Positions 9,701 to 18,643 of a DNA stretch of 64,000 nucleotides are shown in pieces. The stretch lies in contig CP031740.1 of the NCBI GenBank assembly GCA_022701275.1, forward strand, positions 4,289,001 to 4,353,000, read 5' to 3'. Under the pieces are notes generated by a model. That model had not been told where the DNA came from. It made no database searches and saw nothing but the letters and a program-made list of their open reading frames with translations. Each line of letters starts with the position of its first letter. Positions within the stretch are counted from its first letter, which is position 1. The translations under genes and the position numbers were made by a program. This stretch comes from Microcoleus vaginatus PCC 9802 (lineage in GTDB: Bacteria > Cyanobacteriota > Cyanobacteriia > Cyanobacteriales > Microcoleaceae).

Positions 9701-10491
9701 TTTTGCCTGGATGCAGAGTTGGCATAATTAAACAGTAACTTACAAACTCTTTGCGTTAAAAATGGCTGTCCACCAGTCCAATATAAGACTGCTTCTAATA
9801 AAGCTTGAGAATTTTCTGCTTGAGTTCCTAGCCCAACTGCCAGAGGTTGAGCTTCTGCTAATTGAAACCCCGTTAACTCTATCCCTCGACCAATATTAAA
9901 CGGAGTGCGTCGCTTGTCTTGAATTAAATCTGATGGAGTGGCTACCCCTAACATCGTAAATGTTAATCGACGATAGTCGGGTTTATCAGCTCGATTATTA
10001 TAGCAATCACGAATTACAGCAAAAAAATCTTCTATTTTAAAATTTAAGCTGATTAAGCTGTCCGATTCATCGACAAAAATTACTATATCTTCTGAGATAT
10101 TCTTGAGTAATACTTCTTCAATAAATTTACTAAACCTTTTAACATTCGATAGTAATCTGTTCTCCTCCCACCATTCATCTAAATCAAAAACATCATATAA
10201 ATTTAATCGGCTGATGATGCTATCGATCACACCTGCATACCACTCTTCTGGCGTAATATCTGAGGTGCCAATTTCTGTGATATCAATGCTACTACAGGCG
10301 ATTCCCTCTGCTTGTAACCGCTGCATTGTCCGCACTCGCAGGGATGATTTTCCCATTTGTCGGGAATTAAGAACATAGCAAAATTCTCCGGCTTTTAAAG
10401 CTTGATAAAGTTCTTCATCCGCCTTTCTAGTGACATAAGTTGGGGCGTTTGCAGGAAGGCTCCCTCCAACTTGATATTGATAATCTTTCAT
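6796..10491 (-). CDS. AAA-like (STAND-type) ATPase-TM-WD40 protein, copy A
   Basis: A 1231-residue protein. Residues about 1-370 form an AAA-like ATPase domain with P-loop [13 protein letters not shown] and Walker [15 protein letters not shown], plus the winged segment [16 protein letters not shown] coiled stretch (about 415-447) leads to one transmembrane segment ([20 protein letters not shown], about 448-470), then a linker. From residue 540 there are 16 WD40 repeats of 41 residues (consensus [20 protein letters not shown], then [14 protein letters not shown]), one of them a residue short. The repeats are nearly identical at DNA level. The first 370 residues almost match copy B at 10835-14491. 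The architecture is NLR/STAND-like: nucleotide-dependent switch, membrane anchor and ligand-binding propellers. The role as a sensor is inferred. Confidence 0.9.
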   Translation of the reverse strand: MKDYQYQVGGSLPANAPTYVTRKADEELYQALKAGEFCYVLNSRQMGKSSLRVRTMQRLQAEGIACSSIDITEIGTSDITPEEWYAGVIDSIISRLNLYDVFDLDEWWEENRLLSNVKRFSKFIEEVLLKNISEDIVIFVDESDSLISLNFKIEDFFAVIRDCYNNRADKPDYRRLTFTMLGVATPSDLIQDKRRTPFNIGRGIELTGFQLAEAQPLAVGLGTQAENSQALLEAVLYWTGGQPFLTQRVCKLLFNYANSASRQNPAEWVETLVREKVIDNWEIQDEPEHLKTIRDRILHSEQRASRLLGIYQQILQHNEITTDDSPEQMELRLTGLVVKESGKLKVYNQIYQSVFNLDWVEKQLANLRPYSESFKAWIDSDYQDESRLLQGQALQNAQNWASSKSLSDLDYQFLSLSQELDKRTIQTELDAQKKANQILAKARQKASLISWLSLGVFIFSLATTMIVSSEILKAAGVRLKTASSREKLVYGQGFTALLEALRAGQQLKQLNRLLWEKDDTQAEVLDALMQTLYAITEHNTLSGHQEYVSSVSWSSDGETLATASDDKTVKLWSKQGKLLQTLRGHQESVWSVSWSPDGQTLATASDDKTVKLWSKQGKLLFTLSGHQEGVSSVSWSPDGETLASASEDKTVKLWSKQGKLLFTLSGHQEGVSSVSWSPDGETLATASEDKTVKLWSKQGKLLFTLSGHQESVRSVSWSPDGQTLASASRDKTVKLWSKQGKLLNTLTGHQEYVWSVSWSPDGQTLASAGDKTVKLWSKQGKLLQTLSGHQESVSLVSWSPDGQTLASASGDKTVKLWSKQGKLLQTLSGHQEYVLGVSWSPDGQTLATASDDKTVKLWHKQGKFLQTLSGHQESVSGVSWSPDGQILASASGDKTVKLWSKQGKLLNSLTGHQEGVSGVSWSPDGQILASASGDKTVKLWSKQGKLLNTLSGHHEAVRRVSWSPNGQTLATASRDKTVKLWSKQGKLLQTLSGHQESVSSVSWSPDGQTLASGSRDKTVKLWSKQGKLLNTLSDHQGAVWRVRWSPDGQILATASDDKTVKLWSKQGKLLNTLSGHQSFVWSVSWSPDGQTLASASWDKTVKLWSKQGKLLNTLSDHQGAVWRVRWSPNGQTLASASGDKTVKLWSKQGKLLNTLSGYQSSLFSDDSMSWSPDSQSLASGGTDNTVKLWKVDNNLESIMSEGCNWISDYLKTNPNVTKDDKQMCASYLTNQ
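7018..8874 (-). repeat. Tandem 123-bp WD40-coding repeats (copy A)
   Basis: About fifteen near-identical 123-base units, each carrying the tract GAGTTTGCCTTGTTTACTCC on the plus strand. The uniformity includes third codon positions, which points to recent expansion or gene conversion rather than protein-level selection alone. One unit (near 8160-8215) is three bases short. The high identity also keeps antisense frames open over long distances; these are not genes. Confidence 0.9.
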
Positions 10492-10509
10492 AGGTCATTG
10501 TTAATTCAT

Positions 10510-10885
10510 AGGTGGAAACTCAGAAAGTTAAGGAATCAATTTGTACAGTCGTACAGGTTCAGTAATTACCTTTAACTGTTGCATACATAAGTCAATTACA
10601 TTTAAAAATAAATGGGTTTTAACTGCTTTTTCGCTGTTAACCACTTGTCTAATTGCTGCTGCTAGTTATGCCTTTTTTGGCAACTTAACTAAATGGCACC
10701 GTAAATGATCGTAGTAAGGGCTTTCTTCATTAGGAGCGACTTTTAGCAAGCGCTCTAAGCTAATTCTCTCCTGGGCAACTTGGTAGAGAGCAACTCGCAC
10801 TAAATAAGCATGAGCACCCACCATTTCCATTAAGTCACAAATCTCTTGATTTGACCAATTTAATCGGTGTCGATTCACTAAATCT
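10510..10885 (-). pseudogene. Deleted copy of the CHAT-AAA-cyclase gene's 3' end
   Basis: This segment matches two separated parts of the intact gene at 14521-16803. Bases about 10510-10615 correspond to its extreme 3' end (GGAATCAATTTGTACAGTCG shared), and about 10620-10885 correspond to its AAA region. The latter is still readable as [40 protein letters not shown] and PYYDHLRCHLVKL. About 0.6 kb between them is missing. It sits between the two WD40 paralogues exactly where the intact gene sits upstream of copy B, so it marks an ancestral tandem duplication of the two-gene unit. Its 5' side has been fused into the end of copy B. Confidence 0.85.
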
Positions 10886-13800
10886 GTTACCTGTCTCTAA
10901 TTTGATGGACTCTTGGTTGAGGTAATCAGCACACATCTGTTTATCCTCTTCTGTTACTTTCGGGTTGGTTCTGAGATAATCGCCGATCCAGTTGCAGCCT
11001 AATGCCATTAGTTTATCGAAATCCCAAGTCCACAGTTTGATAGTCTTGTCAGCGCTTCCAGAAGCCAAAGTCTTGCCATCGGGACTAAAGGCAACGCTAT
11101 TGACCGAATCGCTATGGCCGGTGAGGGTAGCGATCGGTTTTTGGGTTTGCAGGTTCCACAGTTTGATGGTGTGGTCATCGCTAGCAGAAGCCAAGGTTTT
11201 GCCATCCGAACTAAAGGCGACGCTATTGACCTCACCGCTATGTCCAGTCAGGGTAGCGATCTCTCTTTGGGTTTGCAAGTTCCACATTTTGATGGTGTTG
11301 TCAAAGCTTCCCGAAGCCAAAATCTTGCCATCTGGACTAAAAGCGACACTTACGACCCCACCGCTATGTCCGGTGAGAGTGGCAATGACTTTTTGGGTTT
11401 GCAGGTTCCACAGTTTGATAGTGCGGTCATGGCTAGCAGAAGCCAAAGTCTTGCCATCTGGACTAAAAGCGAGACTATAGACCCAATGCCAATGCCCGGT
11501 AAGGGTAGCGATCGCTTTTTGGCTTTGTAAGTTCCACACTTCGATGGTTGTGTCACCCCTACCCCTACTACCCGAAACCAAAGTCTTGCTATCTGGACTC
11601 AAGGCGACGCTAGTGACCCCCCAACCACCCTGCGCGGTGAGAGTGGCAATGGGTTTTTGAGTTTGTAGGTTCCACACTTTGATGATGTTGTCCCTACTAC
11701 CAGAAGCCAAGGTCTTGCCATCGTGACTAAAAGCGAGGCTATCGACTTTTCCGCTATGTCCAGTGAGGGTAGCGATGACTTTTTGGGTTTGCAGGTTCCA
11801 CACTTTGATGGTTTTGTCATCGCTAGCAGAAGCCAAGGTTTTGCCATCTGGACTTATGACAACACTATTAACCTCACCGCTATGCCCAGTGAGAGTGGTA
11901 ATGGCTTTTTGGGTTTGCAGGTTCCATAGTTTGATGATGTTGTCACTACTAGCAGAAGCCAAAGTCTTGCCATCTGGACTCAAGGCGACGCTCTCGACCT
12001 GACTGCTATGCCCGGTGAGAGTGGTAATGGCTTTTTGGGTTTGCAGGTTCCACACTTTGATGGTGCTGTCACTACTAGCAGAAGCCAATGTCTTGCCATC
12101 CCGACTAAAGACGACGCTCTCGACCTGACTGCTATGCCCTTTGAGGGTAGCGATGGGTTTTTGGGTTTGCAGGTTCCACAGTTTGATGGTGTTGTCAAAG
12201 CTTGCAGAAGCCAATATCTTGCCATCGGGACTAAATGCGACGCTCCAGACCCAATTGCTATGTCCGGTAAGAGTGGCAATGACTTTTTGGGTTTGCAGGT
12301 TCCACACTTTGATAGTGTTGTTGTCTCCCAAGCTAGTAGAAGCCAAAGTCTTGCCATCTGGACTTATGGCGACGCCTGCGATCCCCAAATGGCTATGCTC
12401 GGTGAGGGTAGCGATGGGTTTTTGGGTTTGCAAGTTCCACACTTTGATGGTTTTGTCACTTACAGAAGCCAAGGTCTTGCCATCTGGACTCAAGGCGACG
12501 CTATAGACCCTAGTACCATCCCCAATGAGGGTAGCGATGGGTTTTTGAGTTTGTAGGTTCCACACTTTGATGGTTTTGTCATTGCTAGCAGAAGCTAAAG
12601 TCTTGCCATCAAGACTAACAGCGACCCTATTGACTTTTCCGCTATGCCCAGTGAGGGTAGCGATGAGTTTTTGGGTTTGCAGGTTCCACACTTTGATGGT
12701 TTTGTCATCGCTAGCAGAAACCAATGCTTTGCCATCTGGACTAAAGGCGACGCTATAGACCAGATCGCTATGTCCTTCCAAAGTATTGCGCTCTTTGACT
12801 TCGGAAACAGCTTTTTGCAGCGCAGCTATCACTTGTCCTTTGATGTCTCTTGTAGTCTCTGCTGAAGCATTAAGTTGTTTGAATGTTTGCCCTGCTTTCA
12901 AGGCTTCCAACAGCGCTTGAAAGGTCTGCCCGTAACTCAATGATTGATTGGAGAAAGCACTCTCTTGGATGGTATTTGCTAAAGTTTGGACTTGAGCCGC
13001 TTGCCGATTAGCTTGAGCCACTTGCCGATTAGCTTGAGTGACTTGCTTCCAGCTAAAAAAAGAGGCTCCAAACGTCACTAACAAAGCCACCCCAGCTACA
13101 ACCAAAGTTACAGTCCTAATCTTTAATGCCTTTTGCTGTGCTTGAGTGAGCGTCTGATTCGCCTGAGTCAAAATTTGATTGGCTTGTCTCTGTGTTTCTA
13201 ACTCTCCTTCAACTTCCCGTTGTTGGAGTTCCCGACTGGCATTTAAAAACTGATTATCTAAATCGCTCAAACTTTTACCGACTGCCCAATTTTGAGCATC
13301 TTGCAACGCTTGCCCCCGCAATAGTCGCGATTCATCCTGGCAATTAGACTCTCTCCAAGCTTCAAAACTTTCGCTATAAGGGCGGAAAGCTGCTAATTGT
13401 TTTTCCACCCAATCTAGTTTAAAAACAGATTGATAAATCCGGTTATAAACTTTAAGTTTGCCCGACTGCTTAACCACCAACCCAGTTAATCGCAGTTCCA
13501 TTTGTTCGGGAGTATCATCAGCCGCTATTTCATTATTTTGTAAAATTTGCTGATAAATTCCCAGCAACCGACTTGCCCGTTGTTCGCTGCGTAAAATGCG
13601 TCCTCGAATCGTCTTTAAATGTTCGGGTTCATCCTGTCCTTCCCAATTGTCAATCACCTTTTCTCGGACTAAACTTTCTACCCACTCAGCAGGATGTTGA
13701 ATGGGTGTAGAGTTGGCACTATCAAGCAGTATTTTACAAATTTTTTGGGTTAAAAATGGCTGTCCGCCCGTCCAATATAAGACTGCTTCTAATAAAGCTT

Positions 13801-14491
13801 GAGAATTTTCTGCTTGAGTGTCTAACCCCACTGCCAAAGGTTGAGCTTCTGCTAATTGAAACCCCGTTAACTCTATCCCTCGACCAATATTAAAAGGAGT
13901 GCGTCGCTTGTCTTGAATTAAATCTGATGGAGTGGCCACCCCTAACATGGTAAATGTTAATCGACGATATTCGGGTTTATCAGCTCGATTATTATAGCAA
14001 TCACGAATCACAGCAAAAAAATCTTCTATTTTAAAATTCAAGCTGATTAAACTGTCCGATTCATCGACAAAAATTACTATATCTTTTGAGATATTCTTGA
14101 GTAATACTTCTTCAATAAATTTACTAAATCGTTTAACATTCGATAGTAAACTATTCTCTTCCCACCATTCATCTAAATCAAAAACATCATACAAATTTAA
14201 TCGGCTGATGATGCTATCGATCACCCCTGCATACCATTCTTCTGGCGTAATATCTGATGTGCCAATTTCTGTGATATCAATGCTACTACAGGCGATTCCC
14301 TCTGCTTGTAACCGCTGCATTGTCCGCACTCGCAGGGATGATTTTCCCATTTGTCGGGAATTAAGAACATAGCAGAATTCTCCGGCTTTTAAAGCTTGAT
14401 AAAGTTCTTCATCCGCCTTTCTAGTGACATAACTTGGGGCGTTTGCAGGAAGGCTCCCTCCAACTTGATATTGATAATCTTTCATAGTCAT
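10835..14491 (-). CDS. AAA-like (STAND-type) ATPase-TM-WD40 protein, copy B
   Basis: A 1218-residue paralogue of copy A. The ATPase domain (about 1-375; [25 protein letters not shown]) is nearly identical to copy A, but the rest diverges. A heptad-rich region ([19 protein letters not shown]) leads to a transmembrane segment at about 458-480, then another coiled stretch ([15 protein letters not shown]). From residue 570 there are 14 WD40 repeats with a 42-residue unit ([36 protein letters not shown]), unlike the copy A repeats. The last about 20 residues ([19 protein letters not shown]) are an out-of-frame reading of the CHAT-gene remnant, so the native C-terminus ended near DYLNQ. It starts 29 bases after the CHAT-AAA-cyclase gene and is probably cotranscribed with it. 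Confidence 0.9.
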   Translation of the reverse strand: MTMKDYQYQVGGSLPANAPSYVTRKADEELYQALKAGEFCYVLNSRQMGKSSLRVRTMQRLQAEGIACSSIDITEIGTSDITPEEWYAGVIDSIISRLNLYDVFDLDEWWEENSLLSNVKRFSKFIEEVLLKNISKDIVIFVDESDSLISLNFKIEDFFAVIRDCYNNRADKPEYRRLTFTMLGVATPSDLIQDKRRTPFNIGRGIELTGFQLAEAQPLAVGLDTQAENSQALLEAVLYWTGGQPFLTQKICKILLDSANSTPIQHPAEWVESLVREKVIDNWEGQDEPEHLKTIRGRILRSEQRASRLLGIYQQILQNNEIAADDTPEQMELRLTGLVVKQSGKLKVYNRIYQSVFKLDWVEKQLAAFRPYSESFEAWRESNCQDESRLLRGQALQDAQNWAVGKSLSDLDNQFLNASRELQQREVEGELETQRQANQILTQANQTLTQAQQKALKIRTVTLVVAGVALLVTFGASFFSWKQVTQANRQVAQANRQAAQVQTLANTIQESAFSNQSLSYGQTFQALLEALKAGQTFKQLNASAETTRDIKGQVIAALQKAVSEVKERNTLEGHSDLVYSVAFSPDGKALVSASDDKTIKVWNLQTQKLIATLTGHSGKVNRVAVSLDGKTLASASNDKTIKVWNLQTQKPIATLIGDGTRVYSVALSPDGKTLASVSDKTIKVWNLQTQKPIATLTEHSHLGIAGVAISPDGKTLASTSLGDNNTIKVWNLQTQKVIATLTGHSNWVWSVAFSPDGKILASASFDNTIKLWNLQTQKPIATLKGHSSQVESVVFSRDGKTLASASSDSTIKVWNLQTQKAITTLTGHSSQVESVALSPDGKTLASASSDNIIKLWNLQTQKAITTLTGHSGEVNSVVISPDGKTLASASDDKTIKVWNLQTQKVIATLTGHSGKVDSLAFSHDGKTLASGSRDNIIKVWNLQTQKPIATLTAQGGWGVTSVALSPDSKTLVSGSRGRGDTTIEVWNLQSQKAIATLTGHWHWVYSLAFSPDGKTLASASHDRTIKLWNLQTQKVIATLTGHSGGVVSVAFSPDGKILASGSFDNTIKMWNLQTQREIATLTGHSGEVNSVAFSSDGKTLASASDDHTIKLWNLQTQKPIATLTGHSDSVNSVAFSPDGKTLASGSADKTIKLWTWDFDKLMALGCNWIGDYLRTNPKVTEEDKQMCADYLNQESIKLETGNRFSESTPIKLVKSRDL
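11030..12784 (-). repeat. Tandem 126-bp WD40-coding repeats (copy B)
   Basis: Fourteen units, mostly 126 bases, each carrying TTTTTGGGTTTGCAGGTTCC on the plus strand. Several units have small in-frame length changes (for example the longer units around 11545-11575 and 12300-12345). Identity is lower than in copy A but still extends to silent positions in the NLQTQK segment. Confidence 0.88.
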
Positions 14492-14520
14492 TGTTAATTC
14501 ATAGGTGGAAAGTCACAAAA

Positions 14521-16803
14521 TTAAGGAATCAATTTGTACAGTCGTACAGGTTCAGGAATTCCCTTTAACTCTTGCAAGCCTAAGTCAATCACATTTAAAT
14601 CTGAGTGGGTTCTAACGACTTGATAAACTGTTTCAGAAATACAGATTCCTCCTGGCTCTGCTTTCCCTTCTAAACGAGCAGCTAAATTTACACCTGTCCC
14701 CCTGATATCATTATTAAAAAAGAAGATTTCCCCCAAGTGAATACCAATCCGGTGTTGGAGGACATGACTCGCAGGTAAGGTTGTAGCAGCTTCGGCGAGA
14801 CTTCGCTGTATTTCTAGGGCACAGGCGACTGCTTTTACCGCACTTTCTGGAAAGAAAATTAATAAACCATCGCCCATTTCTTTAAGGACTTTGCCTTGAT
14901 ATCTATCGCAGATGTCTCGGATGATCCTGAAATCTCGATTCACTAATTCTAGTGTCAGCTTTTGGTTTGCAGCGGATAAAGCGGTGGAATTAACAACATC
15001 CGAAAAAATTATAGTTCCTAAATTACTCTCTAAGTTCAAACTGGATTGGTTATTCGTTTGTTGCACAGCAGTTATATTCGGTTGGGGAGAGGCTAGGCGA
15101 TGGCGAAAATATTGACGATACAAACCACACAATGGCATTACAGCATTTCCCTGAAATTTGATCAACCCCATGCTTCGCAATTTAAAAGCCTCTCCGGTTT
15201 TGATCTCTACAGGTTTTTCGCTGTTAATCACTTGTCTAATTGTTGCTGCTAGTTCTGTATCTTTTTCCAAGTTAACTAAATGCCGTCGTAAATGATCGTA
15301 GTAAGGGCCTTCTTCAGTAGGAGCGACTTTTAGCAGGCGCTCTAAGGTAATTCTCCCCTTGGCAACTTGGTAGAGAGCAACTCGCACTAAATAAGGATGA
15401 CCACCCACCATTTCCATCAGGTCACAAATCTCTTGATTTGACAAATTTAATCGGTGTCGATTCACTAAATCTGTTACCTGTATCTGATTGAGTTCAGGTA
15501 ACTCTATGGGCAATCCCACATTAAATGGCGACTGATTAATATTAAGAGGAATATAAACTTCTTGAGAGTGAGAAATGACTAACCTCAGCTTTTTCCAAAT
15601 AGGCTCATTTTTTCCCCGCTCGTGCCAAGCTCGTAATAATCCAAAGAAGTCGGTGGCTATTTCGGAATGCTCAAAAATCCGATCGACTTCATCTAACCCT
15701 AAAACAACAGGCCGCTCACTGTCCGATAGTAGATAGCGTTGGAAATACTTCGTGCTTTTATTTTTACTGCCGAGAACCCCTTTCCAATATTCTCCTAACC
15801 TATCTTCTAAATTTAATTCATTGGTAATCTCACCACAAAACCACTGCAACAACTCATCAATATTGGTGAGGGAACTGCCATCAGCCGATTGAAAGTTTAA
15901 ATAAGCCGTTTGATATCCCTGTTCCTTGCCGTGGTCTAAGATTCGCTGCACTAAGGAAGTTTTTCCCATTTGACGGGGGGCTTTGACTCGGATTAAAGCT
16001 GCGGGTTTTACAATAGTTTCGTAGCACTCCGATTCAATGGGAGGTCGATCAATATATAGGGGTGAATCTAAACTAACAGAACCTTCTGGGTTATCTAAAT
16101 TGAGAAGAGAAACGGGAGGTGCGACGATCAAGAATCGCGCATTTTCCACTACAGGCGACGGCTCCTCAACGATATCACCAACAGAAGCATCGCCCGATCG
16201 CTCTGCTGCATCCAACTCAGAAAAATCCGACTTCTTCTTTAATACCGGAGTCAGCTCTTCGGGAATACCAGCCATGCTGATGCTAACGCAACCCAACTTA
16301 TAGGCAAATTCGATCGACTCCCCCGCCGCCAACGTATCGTAAAAACCTACAGCAAATTCTCGTGCGGCGTTATCTCCCACCGTTTGCTTCATGCCGATAA
16401 CGTATGGAATGTGACGTGCGATCGCAGCCGCTTGCACTTCTGAATAGCAAGCGTTGAGTATGACGCACTCCACGTACTCATTAAACGCCTCAAACAAAGC
16501 TGCCAAAGCCTTGGCATTTACTAGCTTAATCTGCCCCATGCCATCTTCTAGGGCTAAACCGCCTTCTCCTGCACCATGCCCAGAGAAATGTACAATCTCT
16601 GGTTTATAATCTAATACGGCTCGCTGCATTTCTCTTGGCGTCACCGCCCACTGTTGCTCCAGTTGGAACTTGTCGGCCTTTTTAGAGCGTTGCAACCCCT
16701 CTGCAATTTCCTTCGCCTCTTTCTGTAAGTCCACATGGGTGGTATTTTTGGGGTTGGCAGCCAAAAACAGTATAGTTTTTTTCTTTAAAGGATAAATGCT
16801 CAT
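14521..16803 (-). CDS. CHAT protease-AAA-class III nucleotide cyclase fusion
   Basis: About 760 residues from the ATG at 16803 (MSIYPLKKKTILFLAANPKN), chosen because GAAGG lies seven bases upstream; a GTG five codons earlier is possible. Domain 1 (about 1-190) is a CHAT caspase-like protease with the His in VHFSGHGAGEGG (H76) and Cys in VILNACYSEV (C119). Domain 2 (about 225-560) is an AAA-like NTPase with P-loop VKAPRQMGKTSLV and Walker B VVLGLDEVDRIF. Domain 3 (about 595-760) is a class III adenylate/guanylate cyclase with metal-binding Asp in IIFSDVVNST and KEMGDGLLIFF and the transition-state Asn-Arg in VNLAARLEGKA. All key residues look intact. No membrane segment. The gene precedes copy B by 29 bases. 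cAMP versus cGMP specificity and the protease target cannot be read from sequence. Confidence 0.92.
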   Translation of the reverse strand: MSIYPLKKKTILFLAANPKNTTHVDLQKEAKEIAEGLQRSKKADKFQLEQQWAVTPREMQRAVLDYKPEIVHFSGHGAGEGGLALEDGMGQIKLVNAKALAALFEAFNEYVECVILNACYSEVQAAAIARHIPYVIGMKQTVGDNAAREFAVGFYDTLAAGESIEFAYKLGCVSISMAGIPEELTPVLKKKSDFSELDAAERSGDASVGDIVEEPSPVVENARFLIVAPPVSLLNLDNPEGSVSLDSPLYIDRPPIESECYETIVKPAALIRVKAPRQMGKTSLVQRILDHGKEQGYQTAYLNFQSADGSSLTNIDELLQWFCGEITNELNLEDRLGEYWKGVLGSKNKSTKYFQRYLLSDSERPVVLGLDEVDRIFEHSEIATDFFGLLRAWHERGKNEPIWKKLRLVISHSQEVYIPLNINQSPFNVGLPIELPELNQIQVTDLVNRHRLNLSNQEICDLMEMVGGHPYLVRVALYQVAKGRITLERLLKVAPTEEGPYYDHLRRHLVNLEKDTELAATIRQVINSEKPVEIKTGEAFKLRSMGLIKFQGNAVMPLCGLYRQYFRHRLASPQPNITAVQQTNNQSSLNLESNLGTIIFSDVVNSTALSAANQKLTLELVNRDFRIIRDICDRYQGKVLKEMGDGLLIFFPESAVKAVACALEIQRSLAEAATTLPASHVLQHRIGIHLGEIFFFNNDIRGTGVNLAARLEGKAEPGGICISETVYQVVRTHSDLNVIDLGLQELKGIPEPVRLYKLIP

Positions 16804-17219
16804 CAATGGAACCTTCACGCTTAGGAGATACAGGAGCTTAACGACACTACCCCAGTCAGGGCGAGATATTTCTTGCCTTTACGGTATTTAAGCACAAACA
16901 TCTTTATTTTTGTTGGTCAGTAAACTGGCAGAAACGATCGCCCTGAGTCAAGCATAACCAATCGAAAAGGCGATCGCTACTCTCAACTACTCATTTGAGC
17001 TCCGTATTCCAGAAGTGCGATCGGCTTCCCCTTTTGCAGTCATATTTCATAAATATCGAGATTCTTTATAGTTTTATTCTCATGCCCGATCCAGGATTTT
17101 TTGATGATTATTATTGCCTAAATTAGTACCTAAAATCTTCTATGCTTCCCCATTTACTTAACCCACGCACTCCGAAAAAAAACGGGTTTTTAATCAAATT
17201 TGTGGATAACAACAATGAT
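16804..17219. other. Gap between kinase and CHAT-cyclase genes
   Basis: About 415 bases without a plausible gene. It holds HIP1-type sites (GGCGATCGCTAC near 16970) and AT-rich sequence. It presumably carries the promoter for the CHAT-AAA-cyclase/WD40 pair, but no clear -35/-10 pair is visible on the minus strand. The neighbouring kinase genes may therefore be a separate transcript. Confidence 0.4.
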
Positions 17220-18614
17220 TTATTTTAGTTTACTTAAACAATCATTCAATTCCCCTACCAACCATTCTTTCTCAGCTTGCGGCAAAAATAAGCCAAAACA
17301 ATAGTTACGCGACTTGGTGCGAATCCGGCAAAAAGTCATCGATTTTTTGAGCAATGGCAGATGAATTCCGCTCAACTTTACCCGCTGGATATCTTGGGGA
17401 GTGATTTTAATTGGTCTGATGAATAGACGAGAAGCAATCCTACACAAGAACCTACACAACCACATCAAAGCATAAAATACGGTAAATATTATTATAGCTA
17501 GGATTGATATCGAGAAAAATGGATCAAATAATTTACCTAGCCAGTCGGCTACAGTGTATTTAAACAAGCCAACTGTCGAGCTCGACATATGGCATATGTA
17601 CCCTAGGCTTACAAAAAATACCAGAATCAAAGAGAAGGGAAGTAAAACTTTATAACTCAGATGAATGAATTGGAAAAACCCTTTGATTTTGCTAGGAAAA
17701 CGATCGGGGTATATCTTAATGAATAACCACCGTTGAGCGTCAATTAAAGTAATTCGGGATTGGGGCGAGCGCTTAAACATTTTTTCGGGATTAATCCCGC
17801 TTTGCTGTTCCCCTCGCAGCGCTGATAAAGCATCTTTTGCTGAGTGAAATCGAGCTTCAATTGCAGGTTCAATTATCTTCTCTAACCAGTCGGCAAACTC
17901 TGGAGAAATAGAGACGCGAGCGCGGAATTTTATCTTTTGCTTTTGTCTGGGTAAATCCGATGGAAATTTCTGGGTTAACAGGAAAAGCAGCGTTGTTCCT
18001 AATCCATACAAATCTGTTGATAATACAGCTTTTCCTCTGAATTGTTCTGGTGCCATATAACCGTAGGTTCCGACAACGGTACTGCCTCCTGTAACGGTAT
18101 GATGGTAAGTATTTTGAACTGCGCCAAAATCAACCAGGAAGACTCGCCCATTTTTTTGCAGAATAATATTTTGGGGCTTGATATCTCGGTGGATAGTAGC
18201 AGGCAACAGCGATTGCAGATAAACTAGAATTTCTAGCAATTGACAGGCGATATGACGAACTTGCGCTTCATTTGGTTTCCAGCCATTTTCTATCAACTGT
18301 GCGAGAGATTTTCCAGGTGCGAGTTGTTGGGCGATATAAAAACAACGATCTTGGTCAGTATCAACTTGAAAGTAGTCAATGTAGCGAGGAATTCCCGGAT
18401 GATTCAATCCCGATAAAGTTTTTGCTTCTCGTTCAAATAACTCGACTTTCTTCCATTCAGTTGTCAGACGCAGGGATAAAGCTTTGAGTGCAACTTTTTG
18501 ATTGCTGTTTAAATCTACAGCAGCATAGGTAATCCCAACTCCACCCTGTCCTAATTTACCGATAATGCGATATTTTTCAGCAATAATTTTTTCCGATTGT
18601 TGTAGTGTTTCCAT
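17220..18614 (-). CDS. Ser/Thr protein kinase with two C-terminal membrane segments
   Basis: A 464-residue Hanks-type kinase. Residues about 15-270 hold GKLGQGGVGITY (P-loop), the VALKAL lysine (K44), IHRDIKPQNI (catalytic D144), VDFGAV (D162) and GTYGYMAPE, so it should be active. The rest has two hydrophobic helices (about 323-345, LPFSLILVFFVSLGY; and about 370-395, SILAIIIFTVFYALMWL) and a C-terminal soluble tail of about 70 residues. It starts 29 bases downstream of the kinase-ankyrin gene and shares close kinase-domain similarity with it, so they form an operon born of duplication. Substrates may include the neighbouring CHAT or STAND proteins; that is inference. Confidence 0.92.
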   Translation of the reverse strand: METLQQSEKIIAEKYRIIGKLGQGGVGITYAAVDLNSNQKVALKALSLRLTTEWKKVELFEREAKTLSGLNHPGIPRYIDYFQVDTDQDRCFYIAQQLAPGKSLAQLIENGWKPNEAQVRHIACQLLEILVYLQSLLPATIHRDIKPQNIILQKNGRVFLVDFGAVQNTYHHTVTGGSTVVGTYGYMAPEQFRGKAVLSTDLYGLGTTLLFLLTQKFPSDLPRQKQKIKFRARVSISPEFADWLEKIIEPAIEARFHSAKDALSALRGEQQSGINPEKMFKRSPQSRITLIDAQRWLFIKIYPDRFPSKIKGFFQFIHLSYKVLLPFSLILVFFVSLGYICHMSSSTVGLFKYTVADWLGKLFDPFFSISILAIIIFTVFYALMWLCRFLCRIASRLFIRPIKITPQDIQRVKLSGIHLPLLKKSMTFCRIRTKSRNYCFGLFLPQAEKEWLVGELNDCLSKLK

Positions 18615-18643
18615 ATTTTTAGGCCTGGGTTGATTTTGGAGAA

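Noticed and set aside
10992-12865. Several plus- and minus-strand frames of 60-180 codons across the copy B repeats
   Set aside because: All are shadows of the 126-bp WD40 repeats, repeating the same short motif in alternative frames.
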